The notes below the pieces were generated by a model. The model was not told where the DNA came from and made no database searches. It saw only the letters and a program-made list of their open reading frames with translations. Of a stretch of 64,000 nucleotides of DNA, positions 36,555 through 44,893 are shown in pieces (position 1 is the stretch's first letter; each line of letters begins with the position of its first letter). The stretch lies in contig NZ_JAQFII010000001.1 in assembly GCF_029504575.1 (NCBI RefSeq), forward strand, positions 310,001-374,000. The letters run 5' to 3'. Position numbers and translations under genes: made by a program. This DNA is from Streptomyces sp. SPB162 (GTDB lineage: Bacteria; Actinomycetota; Actinomycetes; Streptomycetales; Streptomycetaceae).

Positions 36555-36791
36555 CCGCCGCCGGCCGCCCGAACGCGATCGACCGGAAACCCGCCCCGGC
36601 GGCGCCGCACATGCCGTCAGGACGGCCTTGGGCGCACGCCTGGGCGGCCGGAAACACGGCGTCGCGGGTGCTGGGGCACCCCGACCGCCGCCAGGCCGGC
36701 CGGCAGCCCCTCAGCCCTTCGGCAAACACCAGCTGACCTGGTCTTATACCGCCGCTGTCGATAGAATCGGCCGCTACGGAAGGGGGTCCGG

Positions 36792-37532
36792 ATGGACCGG
36801 GACATCCGCACGGTCGACGACGTTCTGAGGTTGCTGGACGGCCTGTTCGCGCCGGGGGCCGACCGTTGGACCGCCGACGCGGCCGACTGGTGGGACGGCT
36901 TCTACGCGGACCGCTCCAAGCCGGTGCCGTTCTTCGTGGCGAGGCCGGACGAAAGCCTGGCCTCCTACGTCGAACGGGGTCTGATCGCTCCTGGCCGCGC
37001 CCTGGATCTGGGCTGCGGCCCCGGCCGCAACGCCCTGCACCTCGCCTCCCTGGGCTTCGAGGTGGACGCCGTCGACCTCTCCCCCGCGGCCATCACCTGG
37101 GCCGAGGACCGGGCCCGCGAGGCCGGCGCCGACATCCGGTTCCACTGCGCCGACGCCTTCACCGCGACCGGGCTGAACGGCCCGTACGACCTCATCCACG
37201 ACTCGGGCTGCTTCCACCACCTGCCGCCCCACCGCCGCGTCAGCTACCTCGCCCTCCTGGACCGCGCCCTCGCCCCCGGCGGACACCTCGCCCTCACCTG
37301 CTTCGCGGCCGGTGAAACGGGCATGGGCTCCGAACTCCCCGACGCGGACTTCTACCGCGAGTCCGGCCTCCAGGGCGGCCTCGCCTACACCCCGCAGTCC
37401 CTGCGCTGGATCTTCTCCGACCTGACGGAGATCGAACTGCGAAGGATGCACGACGAACCACCGGAGTCCCCCTACTTCGGCGAGCCCTTCCTGTGGACGG
37501 CCCTGTTCCGCCGCGACACCGGGACCCGGTGA
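36792..37532 (+). CDS. Class I SAM-dependent methyltransferase
   Basis: A 246-residue protein with the Rossmann methyltransferase core. ALDLGCGPGRNAL is motif I (SAM binding), VDAVDLSPAAI follows in motif II, and YDLIHDSGCFHHL is the post-I/acceptor-side segment. The SGCFHHLPPHRR region resembles thiopurine- or tellurite-resistance-type methyltransferases. Substrate unknown. ATG 36792 follows a GAAGGGGG ribosome-binding site. It stands alone, with about 240 bp to the phospholipase and an integrase relic right after it. Confidence 0.85.
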   Translation: MDRDIRTVDDVLRLLDGLFAPGADRWTADAADWWDGFYADRSKPVPFFVARPDESLASYVERGLIAPGRALDLGCGPGRNALHLASLGFEVDAVDLSPAAITWAEDRAREAGADIRFHCADAFTATGLNGPYDLIHDSGCFHHLPPHRRVSYLALLDRALAPGGHLALTCFAAGETGMGSELPDADFYRESGLQGGLAYTPQSLRWIFSDLTEIELRRMHDEPPESPYFGEPFLWTALFRRDTGTR

Positions 37533-37539
37533 CGCCAAC

Positions 37540-37656
37540 GCGGGCGGCGCGGCGGTAGGAGAGCCGGGCCCGGCCGGTCTCCGGGCAGACATCGAGCGTC
37601 GGCATTCCGTCCGGGGCCTTGCGGTCGGTGAGGAACAGCGGGCCGCGGGTGGGACG
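37540..37656 (-). pseudogene. Remnant of a tyrosine recombinase / integrase
   Basis: On the minus strand about 39 codons read RPTRGPLFLTDRKAPDG... DVCPETGRARLSYRRAA. The GPLFLTDR and GRARLSYRRA segments are the familiar middle of actinobacterial phage-integrase-type proteins, between the catalytic Arg and the HxxR region. The rest of the domain is absent, and the piece is squeezed between a methyltransferase and a HAD-like gene. A scar of a former integrated element is the simplest reading. Confidence 0.5.
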
Positions 37657-37807
37657 CCGCCGGCTCGGCGAGCACCGACGGCGGGGATCCGCCCCGCATC
37701 CGGGAAGGTTGACCTCCGCCGGGACCGGGTAGCCCAGTCGGGCGTCCCCTTCGCGGAGCGGGGTGGCCGCCGGTCGCTGACCGCACCCATGCCGGCAAGG
37801 AGTCAGC

Positions 37808-38353
37808 GTGACCGCGAAGCCCCTCCTCCTCATCGATGTCGACGGCCCGCTCAACCCGTTCGCGGCGCGGCCGCACCGGCGGCCGGCCGGGTACACGACG
37901 CACCGCACGCGGCCGTCCGGCTGGGACCTGCCCTGGCAGAAGCCGCTGCGGGTGTGGCTCAACCCGGCCCATGGCCCGCTGCTGCTGGCGCTGCCCTTCG
38001 AGCTGGTGTGGGCGACGACCTGGGGCGTGCAGGCCAACCGCTGGATCGCCCCGCACCTCGGCCTGCCCGAGCTTCCCGCCGTCGACTGGCCGGAACTGCA
38101 CGCCCGGCGCGACGACGGCACCTACTTCAAGACCCACGACATCGTCCGCTACGCCGCCGGCCGGCCCTTCGCGTGGATCGACGACGAGATCCGGCTCCCG
38201 GACCGCGAGTACGTCGCCACGCACCACCGCGGCCCCTCCCTGCTCCTGCGCGTCGAACCGAGCCTCGGGCTGCTCCCGGCGGACTTCGACCAGCTCGCCG
38301 CCTGGGCACGCGAGCTGGCCGCGGGAGAGCCCGGCAGCGCCGGGCGGACCTGA
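37808..38353 (+). CDS. HAD-like hydrolase domain protein
   Basis: A 181-residue protein starting LLLIDVDGPLNPF, the HAD motif I (DxDG) with the nucleophile Asp and the acid/base Asp. A later WIDDEI segment matches the acidic HAD motif IV. The layout, with no large cap, is that of small Streptomyces HAD-domain proteins of unknown substrate. GTG 37808 has AAGGAG six bases upstream. It has no partner gene. Confidence 0.8.
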   Translation: MTAKPLLLIDVDGPLNPFAARPHRRPAGYTTHRTRPSGWDLPWQKPLRVWLNPAHGPLLLALPFELVWATTWGVQANRWIAPHLGLPELPAVDWPELHARRDDGTYFKTHDIVRYAAGRPFAWIDDEIRLPDREYVATHHRGPSLLLRVEPSLGLLPADFDQLAAWARELAAGEPGSAGRT

Positions 38354-38466
38354 CGGACCGCTTCTGACCTCGGCGTAGCCGGAACGGCGGATGACGGGGC
38401 CGTCACGGAAACCTGTCCGCACTGTGAATATGTGCGCGGCCGTCTCGGTCCGTGGATTCTCCCGCA

Positions 38467-38482
38467 AATGGTCTATACCTTT
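38467..38482. promoter_or_regulatory. Possible DasR-responsive element (dre) before the GT2/acyltransferase operon
   Basis: AATGGTCTATACCTTT matches the dre consensus ACTGGTCTAGACCACT at 12 of 16 positions, including the TGGTCTA and ACC cores. It lies 39 bp upstream of the GT2 start, in a promoter position. DasR is the GntR-family GlcNAc-responsive regulator of Streptomyces. The two changes in the core make this a weak prediction. Confidence 0.35.
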
Positions 38483-38520
38483 GGCGGTAGGGTGCGCGGT
38501 AGATCGTCAATCGAGCGCCC

Positions 38521-40209
38521 GTGGGGGGACACTTGACCGTCGACCATCTACCTCAACCACCGTCAGATCACGAGCTCTACTGGTACTTCGGACCACAGCG
38601 CCGGTGGGTACTGATCTGTACCTCACTCGCCTTCGTGTTCACCGCGGCCACCATGTTCACCTTCGCACTGCGGACGCCGGCCCTGTGGGCCTTCCTCGCG
38701 GTGCTGCTGCTCAACCTGGTGGCCCTGGCACTCTCCTCCGTCAACAGCCTGCGCCAGCGGCGGCTGACCCGGCACTCGCACGAAGTGCTCACCAAGGCCT
38801 GGCGTCCGGCCGAACCGCCGGACGTCGACCTCTATCTGCCGACCTGCGGCGAGCCGCTCGCCGTCCTGGAGAACGCCTACCGGGCCGTCGCGGCCGTCGA
38901 CTGGGCCGGGACGCTGACCGTCTGGGTGCTCGACGACGCCGACCGTTCCGAAGTGGCCGCCCTGGCCGCCGCCCACGGCTACCGGTACGTCGTCCGTCCG
39001 GACCGGGGGCACCTGAAGAAGGCCGGCAACCTCAACCACGCGCTCACGGTGAGCGGCGGACAGTACATCGCCATCCTGGACGCCGACTTCGCGCCCAGGC
39101 CGGACTTCCTGCACCACCTGCTGCCGTACTTCGCCGACCCCGGCATCGGCATCGTCCAGAGCCCGCAGTGCTTCGACACCGACGAGTCGATGGACTGGAT
39201 CCAGCGCGCCGCCGGCTCGGCCCAGGAGTGGTTCTTCCGCTGGATCCAGCCCTCGCGGGACGCCAGCGACGCGGCCATCTGCTGCGGCAGCAACGCGGTC
39301 TACCGCCGCACCGCGATCGAGGCGGCGGGCGGCTTCGCGAAACTCGACCACAGCGAGGACCTGTACACCGGACTCGCCCTCTACGAGCAGGGGTTCCGGA
39401 CCCTCTACGTCCCGGTGCTCGTCGCCAAGGGCACCTCACCGGACAACCTCTCGTCCTTCGTCAACCAGCAGTACCGCTGGGCGATGGGCAACCTGCACCT
39501 GATCAGGAACTCCGACCTCAAACGCATGGGCGCGCCCTGGCGGATGCGACTGTGCTTCTACGAGGGCATCATCGGCTACCTGACGGCGGCGGTGAACACG
39601 TTCGCCGCTCCGCTGCCACCGCTGGTGATGATGTTCTGGTACCCGGACCGGATACGTCCCTGGCACGTCCTGCCGCTGCTCGCGCCCCTGTGGCTCTGGC
39701 ACGTGCTGCTGCCCCGGATCAGCCACACCCGGTGGCGCGTCGAGGTCATCCGCGCCAACGTCCTGACGAGCGTCGCCGCCGCGGCCGCGTTCCTGCACAC
39801 GCTGCGCGGTCACAGCGCCGCCTGGGTTCCGACCGGCGCCGGCCGGACGAGACCCAGCGGGATGGCCCGCAAAGTGGTGCTGGTCTCGCTCGCCTGGCTC
39901 ATCGGATCCATCGGCGCGGCCGCGGCCGGACTCGCCCTGTCGGTCAACCGGAACGGCTGGATGCCCAACTGGGGGCTCGGCCTGTACCTGTTGGTGCAGT
40001 GCCAGATCGGCCTTCCGCTGGTCCGCGACCTGATCGCCGAACTGCACCCGGCCAGGACGGCGTCCGCGACCGTACGAACCACGCGGCCGGCCCGGCTCGG
40101 CATGCTGCCCAGGCGCTGGCCCGAAGCGCTGGCCGCCACCTCACTCCTCCTGCTCACCGCCCTGCTCGCCTCCGGATGGGTCAGCCCCATGCTTCCCTGG
40201 CTGAGCTGA
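38521..40209 (+). CDS. Processive GT2 glycosyltransferase, cellulose/beta-glucan-synthase-like
   Basis: A 562-residue inner-membrane polysaccharide synthase. Two helices (about 28-75) precede the cytoplasmic GT-A domain, with LDDAD at 138-141, the DxD motif DAD at 187-189, SED at 278-280 and QQYRW at 316-320, the D,D,D,Q(Q/R)xRW pattern of processive beta-glycan synthases. Four or five further helices follow. It has no PilZ domain, so no direct cyclic-di-GMP control is evident. GTG 38521 is the track start; a TTG at 38533 with GGGGGGA before it is an alternative. It is followed after 15 bp by the acyltransferase-SGNH-GH16 fusion and almost certainly works with it. Confidence 0.87.
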   Translation: MGGHLTVDHLPQPPSDHELYWYFGPQRRWVLICTSLAFVFTAATMFTFALRTPALWAFLAVLLLNLVALALSSVNSLRQRRLTRHSHEVLTKAWRPAEPPDVDLYLPTCGEPLAVLENAYRAVAAVDWAGTLTVWVLDDADRSEVAALAAAHGYRYVVRPDRGHLKKAGNLNHALTVSGGQYIAILDADFAPRPDFLHHLLPYFADPGIGIVQSPQCFDTDESMDWIQRAAGSAQEWFFRWIQPSRDASDAAICCGSNAVYRRTAIEAAGGFAKLDHSEDLYTGLALYEQGFRTLYVPVLVAKGTSPDNLSSFVNQQYRWAMGNLHLIRNSDLKRMGAPWRMRLCFYEGIIGYLTAAVNTFAAPLPPLVMMFWYPDRIRPWHVLPLLAPLWLWHVLLPRISHTRWRVEVIRANVLTSVAAAAAFLHTLRGHSAAWVPTGAGRTRPSGMARKVVLVSLAWLIGSIGAAAAGLALSVNRNGWMPNWGLGLYLLVQCQIGLPLVRDLIAELHPARTASATVRTTRPARLGMLPRRWPEALAATSLLLLTALLASGWVSPMLPWLS

Positions 40210-40224
40210 AAGGTCATCGCACCC

Positions 40225-43215
40225 ATGTCCTCCACCACGGTTCCGGACCGACATCCGGAAACCGCCGGCCGTTCCAGCCGTCCGACCCACGGGCCGGACT
40301 CCACGGGAAGGATCGGGAAAGCCGCGTCCAGGCCCCCCGCTCCCGGCTTCCGCCCCGACATCGAGGGCCTGCGCGCCGCGGCGGTACTCGCCGTACTCGC
40401 CTTCCACGCCGAACTGCCCGGCCTGAGCGGCGGATTCGTCGGCGTGGACGTCTTCTTCGTCATCTCCGGCTACCTGATCACCGGGCTGCTGATCCGCGAG
40501 GCCGCCACGACCGGCCGCATCCGCATCGGCGAGTTCTTCTCCCGCAGGGCCCGCCGACTCCTGCCATCGGCGGCCGTGGTGCTCGGCGCGACCGCGCTGG
40601 CCGCCGCCTGGCTCACCGTCCCACTGCGCCGAACCGACCTCGAATACGACGTACTGGCCGCCGCGCTGTCCACCGCCAACTGGCGCTTCGTCTCCCAGCA
40701 GACCGACTACCTGGCCGCCGGGCGCGATCCGAGTCCGCTGCTGCACTTCTGGTCACTCGCCGTGGAGGAGCAGTTCTACCTGTTCTGGGGTCCGCTGCTC
40801 GCACTGATCGTCTTCGCGGTGCTCAGGACGTCCCGCAGGGGCCGGGCCGTGCGGTCGGCCGTGTTCGCGGTCACCGCCCTGCTGACGGGCGGCTCCTTCT
40901 TCCTGGCGCTGCACTGGACCCACACCTCCGTCTCCCTGGCCTACCTCGGAACACCCTCCCGGGCCTGGCAGTTCGGGGTCGGGGCGCTGCTGGCGCTGAC
41001 CCCGTGGCACCGGCTGCGCGGACTGGCGCTGATCCGCCCGGTGTGCGGGTGGGCCGGCGCCGCGGCCCTCGTGTGGTCCGTGGCGCGCTTCGACGCCGCC
41101 ACGCCGTACCCCGGATACGCCGCGCTCCTGCCCACGCTGGCCACCGCCGCGATCATCCTGGCGGAGACCGGTGACGCGAACGCGTCGTACGGTGTCGGCC
41201 GGATCCTGCGCGGCCGCGCACCCCGGGCCGTCGGGCGCCTCTCCTACACCCTCTACCTGTGGCACTGGCCGGTACTCGTCCTCGCCGAAGCCCGGCTGGG
41301 AACCCTCGGCTGGCCCGCCAGGGCGGCGTTGACCGCGGCCTCCGCGCTGCCCGCCCTGGCGACGATGCGCTGGATCGAACAGCCGCTGCGCCGCAGCAGG
41401 ACCGTCTCCGAGTTCCCGAGGCGCGGGCTCGCGCTGGGCATCGCGGCGGTCGTCCTACCGGTGGTCCTGGCGCTGGTGGTCGGCACCGGAACGATGAACC
41501 TGCTCGCGTCGGCCCCGGCGTTCGACCCGAAGGGGCTGCCACCGGGCGCGGCCGACGGCAGGTCGCTGCTGGCACGGACCGGCACCCCGCTGCGGGACGG
41601 ACCGCCGGTGCCGGGAGCCGTCCAGGCCCGCAAGGACTTCCCGCCGGACGGCCCGTGTGAGGTGGCACCCACCGCGACCACCAGCCCGCCCTGCCTGTTC
41701 GGCGTGACCACCAGCCCGGACCGGATCGTCCTGCTCGGCGACTCGCACGCCGGCCAGTGGTTCTCCCCCCTGCTGGGCATCGCCGCCGAACGCGGCTGGG
41801 CCCTGCAGGAACTGGTGAAGCAGGGCTGCCCGCTGCCCCGGCTGACCGTGCGGAACCCGCAGTTGGGCCGCGCGTACACCGAATGCGACACCTGGCGCGC
41901 GAACGCCCTGTCCCGGCTGCGCCGAGGACCGAAGCCCAAACTCGTCGTCATCTCCTCGCTCAACCGCTACACCGACGACCGGAAGCTCCTCACCGCGGGC
42001 TGGGAGAAGACGCTGGCGGCACTGCGCGACCTCGGCGTGCCCATCGTCTACATCCAGGACACCCCCGTCCCCGGGACGGACGTTCCGGCCTGCGTCTCCG
42101 GACACACCCAGGACCCGGAGGCGTGCGCGTTCGACCGCGACACCGCGCAATGGCCCGATCCGCTCGCGGCATCGATCGCGGCCGGCCGGCTGCCGGGTGT
42201 GCGGGCCGTCGAGGTGAACTCCGTGCTGTGCCCCGGCGCGGGCCCCACCTGCCCGGCGGTACTGGAACGGGTCCTGCTGTACCGGGACGACGCGCACCTG
42301 ACCAATGTCGCCGCCACCGTACTGGCGCCCCGGCTGAAGCGGCTGCTGACGGACGCCGGAGCCCTCCCCGGTTCCGACGCGCTACCCTCGGAGCGGTGGA
42401 CGCAGCTGCTCAGGGACGACTTCGACGGACCGGCCGGCAGCCGCCCGTCGGCCGCGAAGTGGCAGTACGACCTCGGCACCTGCTATCCCGGCTGCCCGGC
42501 CCCCCAATGGGGAACCGGGGAGATCGAGACCATGACCGAGTCGACGGACAACGTCCGGCTGGACGGGAAGGGCGCGCTGGAGATCGTGCCCCGGCTGCGG
42601 AACGGGCAGTGGACCTCGGGCCGCATCGAGTCCAAGCGCTCCGACTTCGCCCCACCGCCCGGCGGCGTGTTGCGCATCGAGGCCTCGATCGCGCTGCCCG
42701 ATGTCACCGGACCCGCGGCGGCCGGCTACTGGCCGGCCTTCTGGACTCTGGGCTCCGGACTGCGCGACGGCTACACCGGCTGGCCCTCCATCGGGGAACT
42801 CGACGTCATGGAGAACGTCAACGGCCGCGATTCCGTCTTCGGGACCATGCACTGCGGCACCCTCGAAGGCGGCCCCTGCAAGGAGCCCCAGGGGCTGGGC
42901 TCGGGGGACCGCTCCTGCCCCGACTGCCGGACGGGATTCCACACCTACGCCGTGGAGGTCGACCTCACGGCCGGCGCGGAACAGGTGCGCTGGTACCTCG
43001 ACGGACAGGAGTTCCACAAGGTCACCGCGGCGCAGATGGATCGCGGAACCTGGGACGCGGCCGTGCACCACGGCCTGTTCCTGATCCTGAACGTCGCCGT
43101 CGGCGGTAACCTCCCCGCCGCGCTCGGCGCCACCGCGGGGCCCACGACCGCACCGGGGCACCCGATGCGCGTGCGATATGTCGCCGTGTCGGCCCGAGGA
43201 GGCGCCCACCCCTGA
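40225..43215 (+). CDS. Three-domain fusion: membrane acyltransferase 3 + SGNH + GH16 glucanase
   Basis: A 996-residue protein. Residues 42-425 are an OafA/YrhL-type acyltransferase 3 with about ten helices, FRPDIEGLRA and the conserved His61. Residues 500-700 form an extracytoplasmic SGNH domain with GDSH (Ser507) and DDAH (Asp688, His691). Residues 727-990 are a GH16 domain with the catalytic ExDxxE motif GELDVMEN (Glu858, Asp860, Glu863). AT3-SGNH proteins O-acylate cell-surface glycans; a GH16 tail is not a usual partner. It starts 15 bp after the GT2 synthase gene (AAAGG upstream of ATG 40225) and ends with a strong terminator. Together they suggest synthesis, O-acylation and trimming of one beta-glucan-type polymer. 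No frameshift is visible between domains. Confidence 0.9.
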   Translation: MSSTTVPDRHPETAGRSSRPTHGPDSTGRIGKAASRPPAPGFRPDIEGLRAAAVLAVLAFHAELPGLSGGFVGVDVFFVISGYLITGLLIREAATTGRIRIGEFFSRRARRLLPSAAVVLGATALAAAWLTVPLRRTDLEYDVLAAALSTANWRFVSQQTDYLAAGRDPSPLLHFWSLAVEEQFYLFWGPLLALIVFAVLRTSRRGRAVRSAVFAVTALLTGGSFFLALHWTHTSVSLAYLGTPSRAWQFGVGALLALTPWHRLRGLALIRPVCGWAGAAALVWSVARFDAATPYPGYAALLPTLATAAIILAETGDANASYGVGRILRGRAPRAVGRLSYTLYLWHWPVLVLAEARLGTLGWPARAALTAASALPALATMRWIEQPLRRSRTVSEFPRRGLALGIAAVVLPVVLALVVGTGTMNLLASAPAFDPKGLPPGAADGRSLLARTGTPLRDGPPVPGAVQARKDFPPDGPCEVAPTATTSPPCLFGVTTSPDRIVLLGDSHAGQWFSPLLGIAAERGWALQELVKQGCPLPRLTVRNPQLGRAYTECDTWRANALSRLRRGPKPKLVVISSLNRYTDDRKLLTAGWEKTLAALRDLGVPIVYIQDTPVPGTDVPACVSGHTQDPEACAFDRDTAQWPDPLAASIAAGRLPGVRAVEVNSVLCPGAGPTCPAVLERVLLYRDDAHLTNVAATVLAPRLKRLLTDAGALPGSDALPSERWTQLLRDDFDGPAGSRPSAAKWQYDLGTCYPGCPAPQWGTGEIETMTESTDNVRLDGKGALEIVPRLRNGQWTSGRIESKRSDFAPPPGGVLRIEASIALPDVTGPAAAGYWPAFWTLGSGLRDGYTGWPSIGELDVMENVNGRDSVFGTMHCGTLEGGPCKEPQGLGSGDRSCPDCRTGFHTYAVEVDLTAGAEQVRWYLDGQEFHKVTAAQMDRGTWDAAVHHGLFLILNVAVGGNLPAALGATAGPTTAPGHPMRVRYVAVSARGGAHP

Positions 43216-43240
43216 CGCGGCGCGGGGAAGCGCGCCCGCC

Positions 43241-43268
43241 GGCCCGCACGGACACTGCCGTGCGGGCC
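43241..43268. terminator. Terminator between the polysaccharide operon and the SDR gene
   Basis: An 11-bp perfect stem, GGCCCGCACGG with its complement (arms 43241-43251 and 43258-43268) and a 6-base loop, serves convergent genes. Confidence 0.7.
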
Positions 43269-43306
43269 TAGGCCGAGCGGGGCGATCCGCCGCCCCGGCA
43301 CGGCGG

Positions 43307-44074
43307 TCAGCTGGGGAACATCCCCGCGGTGGCGTTGACCCAGGTCCCGGTGATGGCGACGCCGGCATCGGAGGCGAGGAACGTCGCCAGCGCGGCGATG
43401 TCGGCGATCCGCGGCGAGCGCTTCGTCATCCGCATGCTGTCCAGGTGCCCGACCAGGCCCTGCACCGCGGCCTCGTCCATGCCGGTGGCGCCCGCGGCGG
43501 CCAGCTTCTCCGGTGTCAGGCTGTCGGCGACACCCGCCGTCCAGATCCCGCAGACGCGGACTCCGGCCGGACCGATCTCCTGGGCGAACTGGCGGATCAG
43601 CGCGTCCAGCGCGCCGTCGGCGGCCGCGGTGCCGCCCATCATCGGGCTGCCGTTGGCAGAACCGCTGTTCAGCGAGAGGATCACGCCGGAGCCCTGCGGC
43701 ACCATGTGGCGGGCGGCGGCCCGCGCGGTGATGAACTGGCAGGCGATGCCTTGGACGACCGGCCGGGTGTAGTCCTCGAGCGACATGTCCGTGAGCGGCA
43801 CCCCCTGGAAGTCGCCCCGGGGCACGAGGTTGACGGACACGTCCAACCGGCCGGCCCGCTCGACGACCGACGCCGCGTGGGCCTCGACGGCCTGTTCGTC
43901 AGTGGCGTCGAGGACGTCGTACTCGGCACCCGTCTCAGCGGCGGTCTTCTTCAGCGTGGCCTCCGTGCGGCCGACGAGGAACACCCGCGCACCGGCCTCG
44001 GCGTAGGCCTTCGCGACGCCCGCACCCAGCGAGCCGGCTCCGCCGTAGACGACCGCGACCTTGTTCTGCAGCAT
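43307..44074 (-). CDS. SDR-family protein without the catalytic Tyr/Lys
   Basis: A 255-residue Rossmann protein with the SDR glycine-rich loop (VVYGGAGSLGAGVA) and the usual length. At the position of the catalytic YxxxK there is TAAAD (GGTAAADGAL), and the NNAG motif is also altered (VNLVPRG). It probably still binds a nucleotide but should not catalyse standard carbonyl reduction. It could be a sensor-like or scaffold SDR, or use other residues. Start at 44074 fits the family. The divergent upstream neighbour is a zinc-ribbon protein on the same strand; no operon partner is evident. Confidence 0.8.
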   Translation of the reverse strand: MLQNKVAVVYGGAGSLGAGVAKAYAEAGARVFLVGRTEATLKKTAAETGAEYDVLDATDEQAVEAHAASVVERAGRLDVSVNLVPRGDFQGVPLTDMSLEDYTRPVVQGIACQFITARAAARHMVPQGSGVILSLNSGSANGSPMMGGTAAADGALDALIRQFAQEIGPAGVRVCGIWTAGVADSLTPEKLAAAGATGMDEAAVQGLVGHLDSMRMTKRSPRIADIAALATFLASDAGVAITGTWVNATAGMFPS

Positions 44075-44161
44075 GATTCCCGATCCCTTGCTCAGAGGCG
44101 CCGTGCGCGCCCGTCATCCTGTACGACGTACCTGGTGCGGAAACTCATCGGTCCGGCCCCG

Positions 44162-44596
44162 TCACAGCGTCACCGGCAGCCCGAACGCGGCGAACAGCTC
44201 GTCGGTGAGCGTCGCGAAGGCCTCCTCGCCGAGCGTCACGCGATTCGTCACGCGGTCGGGTGTGACGTTTTCCGCGGCCGTGGCCTCCAGCGGCGTCGGC
44301 GGCGGAGCCGGTGTCTCCTCGCGGGCTTCGCGTGCCTCCCGGGCCAGCCGCCGGAGCTGTGCGAACCGCGGGGAGAGCGACTCGACGTCGGCGTGGAAGG
44401 CGAGTGCGGGAGCCAGTCGCAGTCGCCGCACCCGGTCCCCGATCTCCGTGACCAGCTCCTCCGCCGGGACTCCTGCCGGCTGCCGCCGCTCCCGGTAGGC
44501 GCGCTGCCTGCACGCCTGGGAGCAGTACACCGCGGTCCTTCCGGACCGCCCACCGGCCACGATCGGCTCTCCGCAGGTCTGGCACTTCCCTGTCAT
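44162..44596 (-). CDS. Small zinc-ribbon-like protein, unknown function
   Basis: A 144-residue protein with an N-terminal treble-clef/zinc-ribbon-like cluster, CQTCGEP...VYCSQACRQRAYRERR (C-x2-C...C-x3-C), a pattern known from small DNA-binding or 'CGNR/FCS'-type zinc fingers. After it come charged helices (LRRLAREAREAREE) and a Thr-rich tail. It may bind nucleic acid. ATG 44596 starts directly at the cluster. I do not recognise a named family for the whole protein. Confidence 0.65.
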   Translation of the reverse strand: MTGKCQTCGEPIVAGGRSGRTAVYCSQACRQRAYRERRQPAGVPAEELVTEIGDRVRRLRLAPALAFHADVESLSPRFAQLRRLAREAREAREETPAPPPTPLEATAAENVTPDRVTNRVTLGEEAFATLTDELFAAFGLPVTL

Positions 44597-44706
44597 GCCT
44601 CACACCCTAAGGACCCGGGCCCGCTCCCCCGCGGCACTTCCCCGTCCCGCTTTCCCGCACCTGATCGAAAGCGCCCCTGGCGTCCTCCGAACAGGCACGC
44701 CCTCTC

Positions 44707-44881
44707 AAGGGTGTTGCGAAAGTCCCGCCTGGCCCGCGACGCCTGGCACGCCCGCCTGCTGCGTTGTCGGGCTCGTCCAAGGACGTCCCGTCGAGGACGA
44801 CCCTCCGCCTTGCGGTCGGCCGCAGCAGCCGCCGCGGACCCTGCCTTAACGGGCGAACGGGGCTACTTTCGCAACACCCTT
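44707..44881. mobile_element. MITE-like element with 17-bp perfect terminal inverted repeats
   Basis: AAGGGTGTTGCGAAAGT at 44707-44723 recurs as its exact complement at 44865-44881. The 175-bp element between the outer ends has no open frame for a transposase. The repeat ends are flanked by CTC on the left and TAG on the right, so a CTNA-like extension of the repeats may be present. It is best explained as a non-autonomous (MITE) or internally deleted insertion sequence, possibly IS5-like; the family is a guess. Its right end lies 12 bp upstream of the next SDR gene's start codon. Confidence 0.7.
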
Positions 44882-44893
44882 TAGGGTGCTCAG

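Noticed and set aside
36735..36760. A dre-like CTGGTCTTATACC sequence before the methyltransferase gene
   Set aside because: It has a one-base insertion in the centre and poor flanks; too weak to call.
38391..41174. A 927-codon open frame overlapping the GT2 gene and the start of the acyltransferase gene
   Set aside because: Shadow frame without motifs; both underlying genes are well supported.
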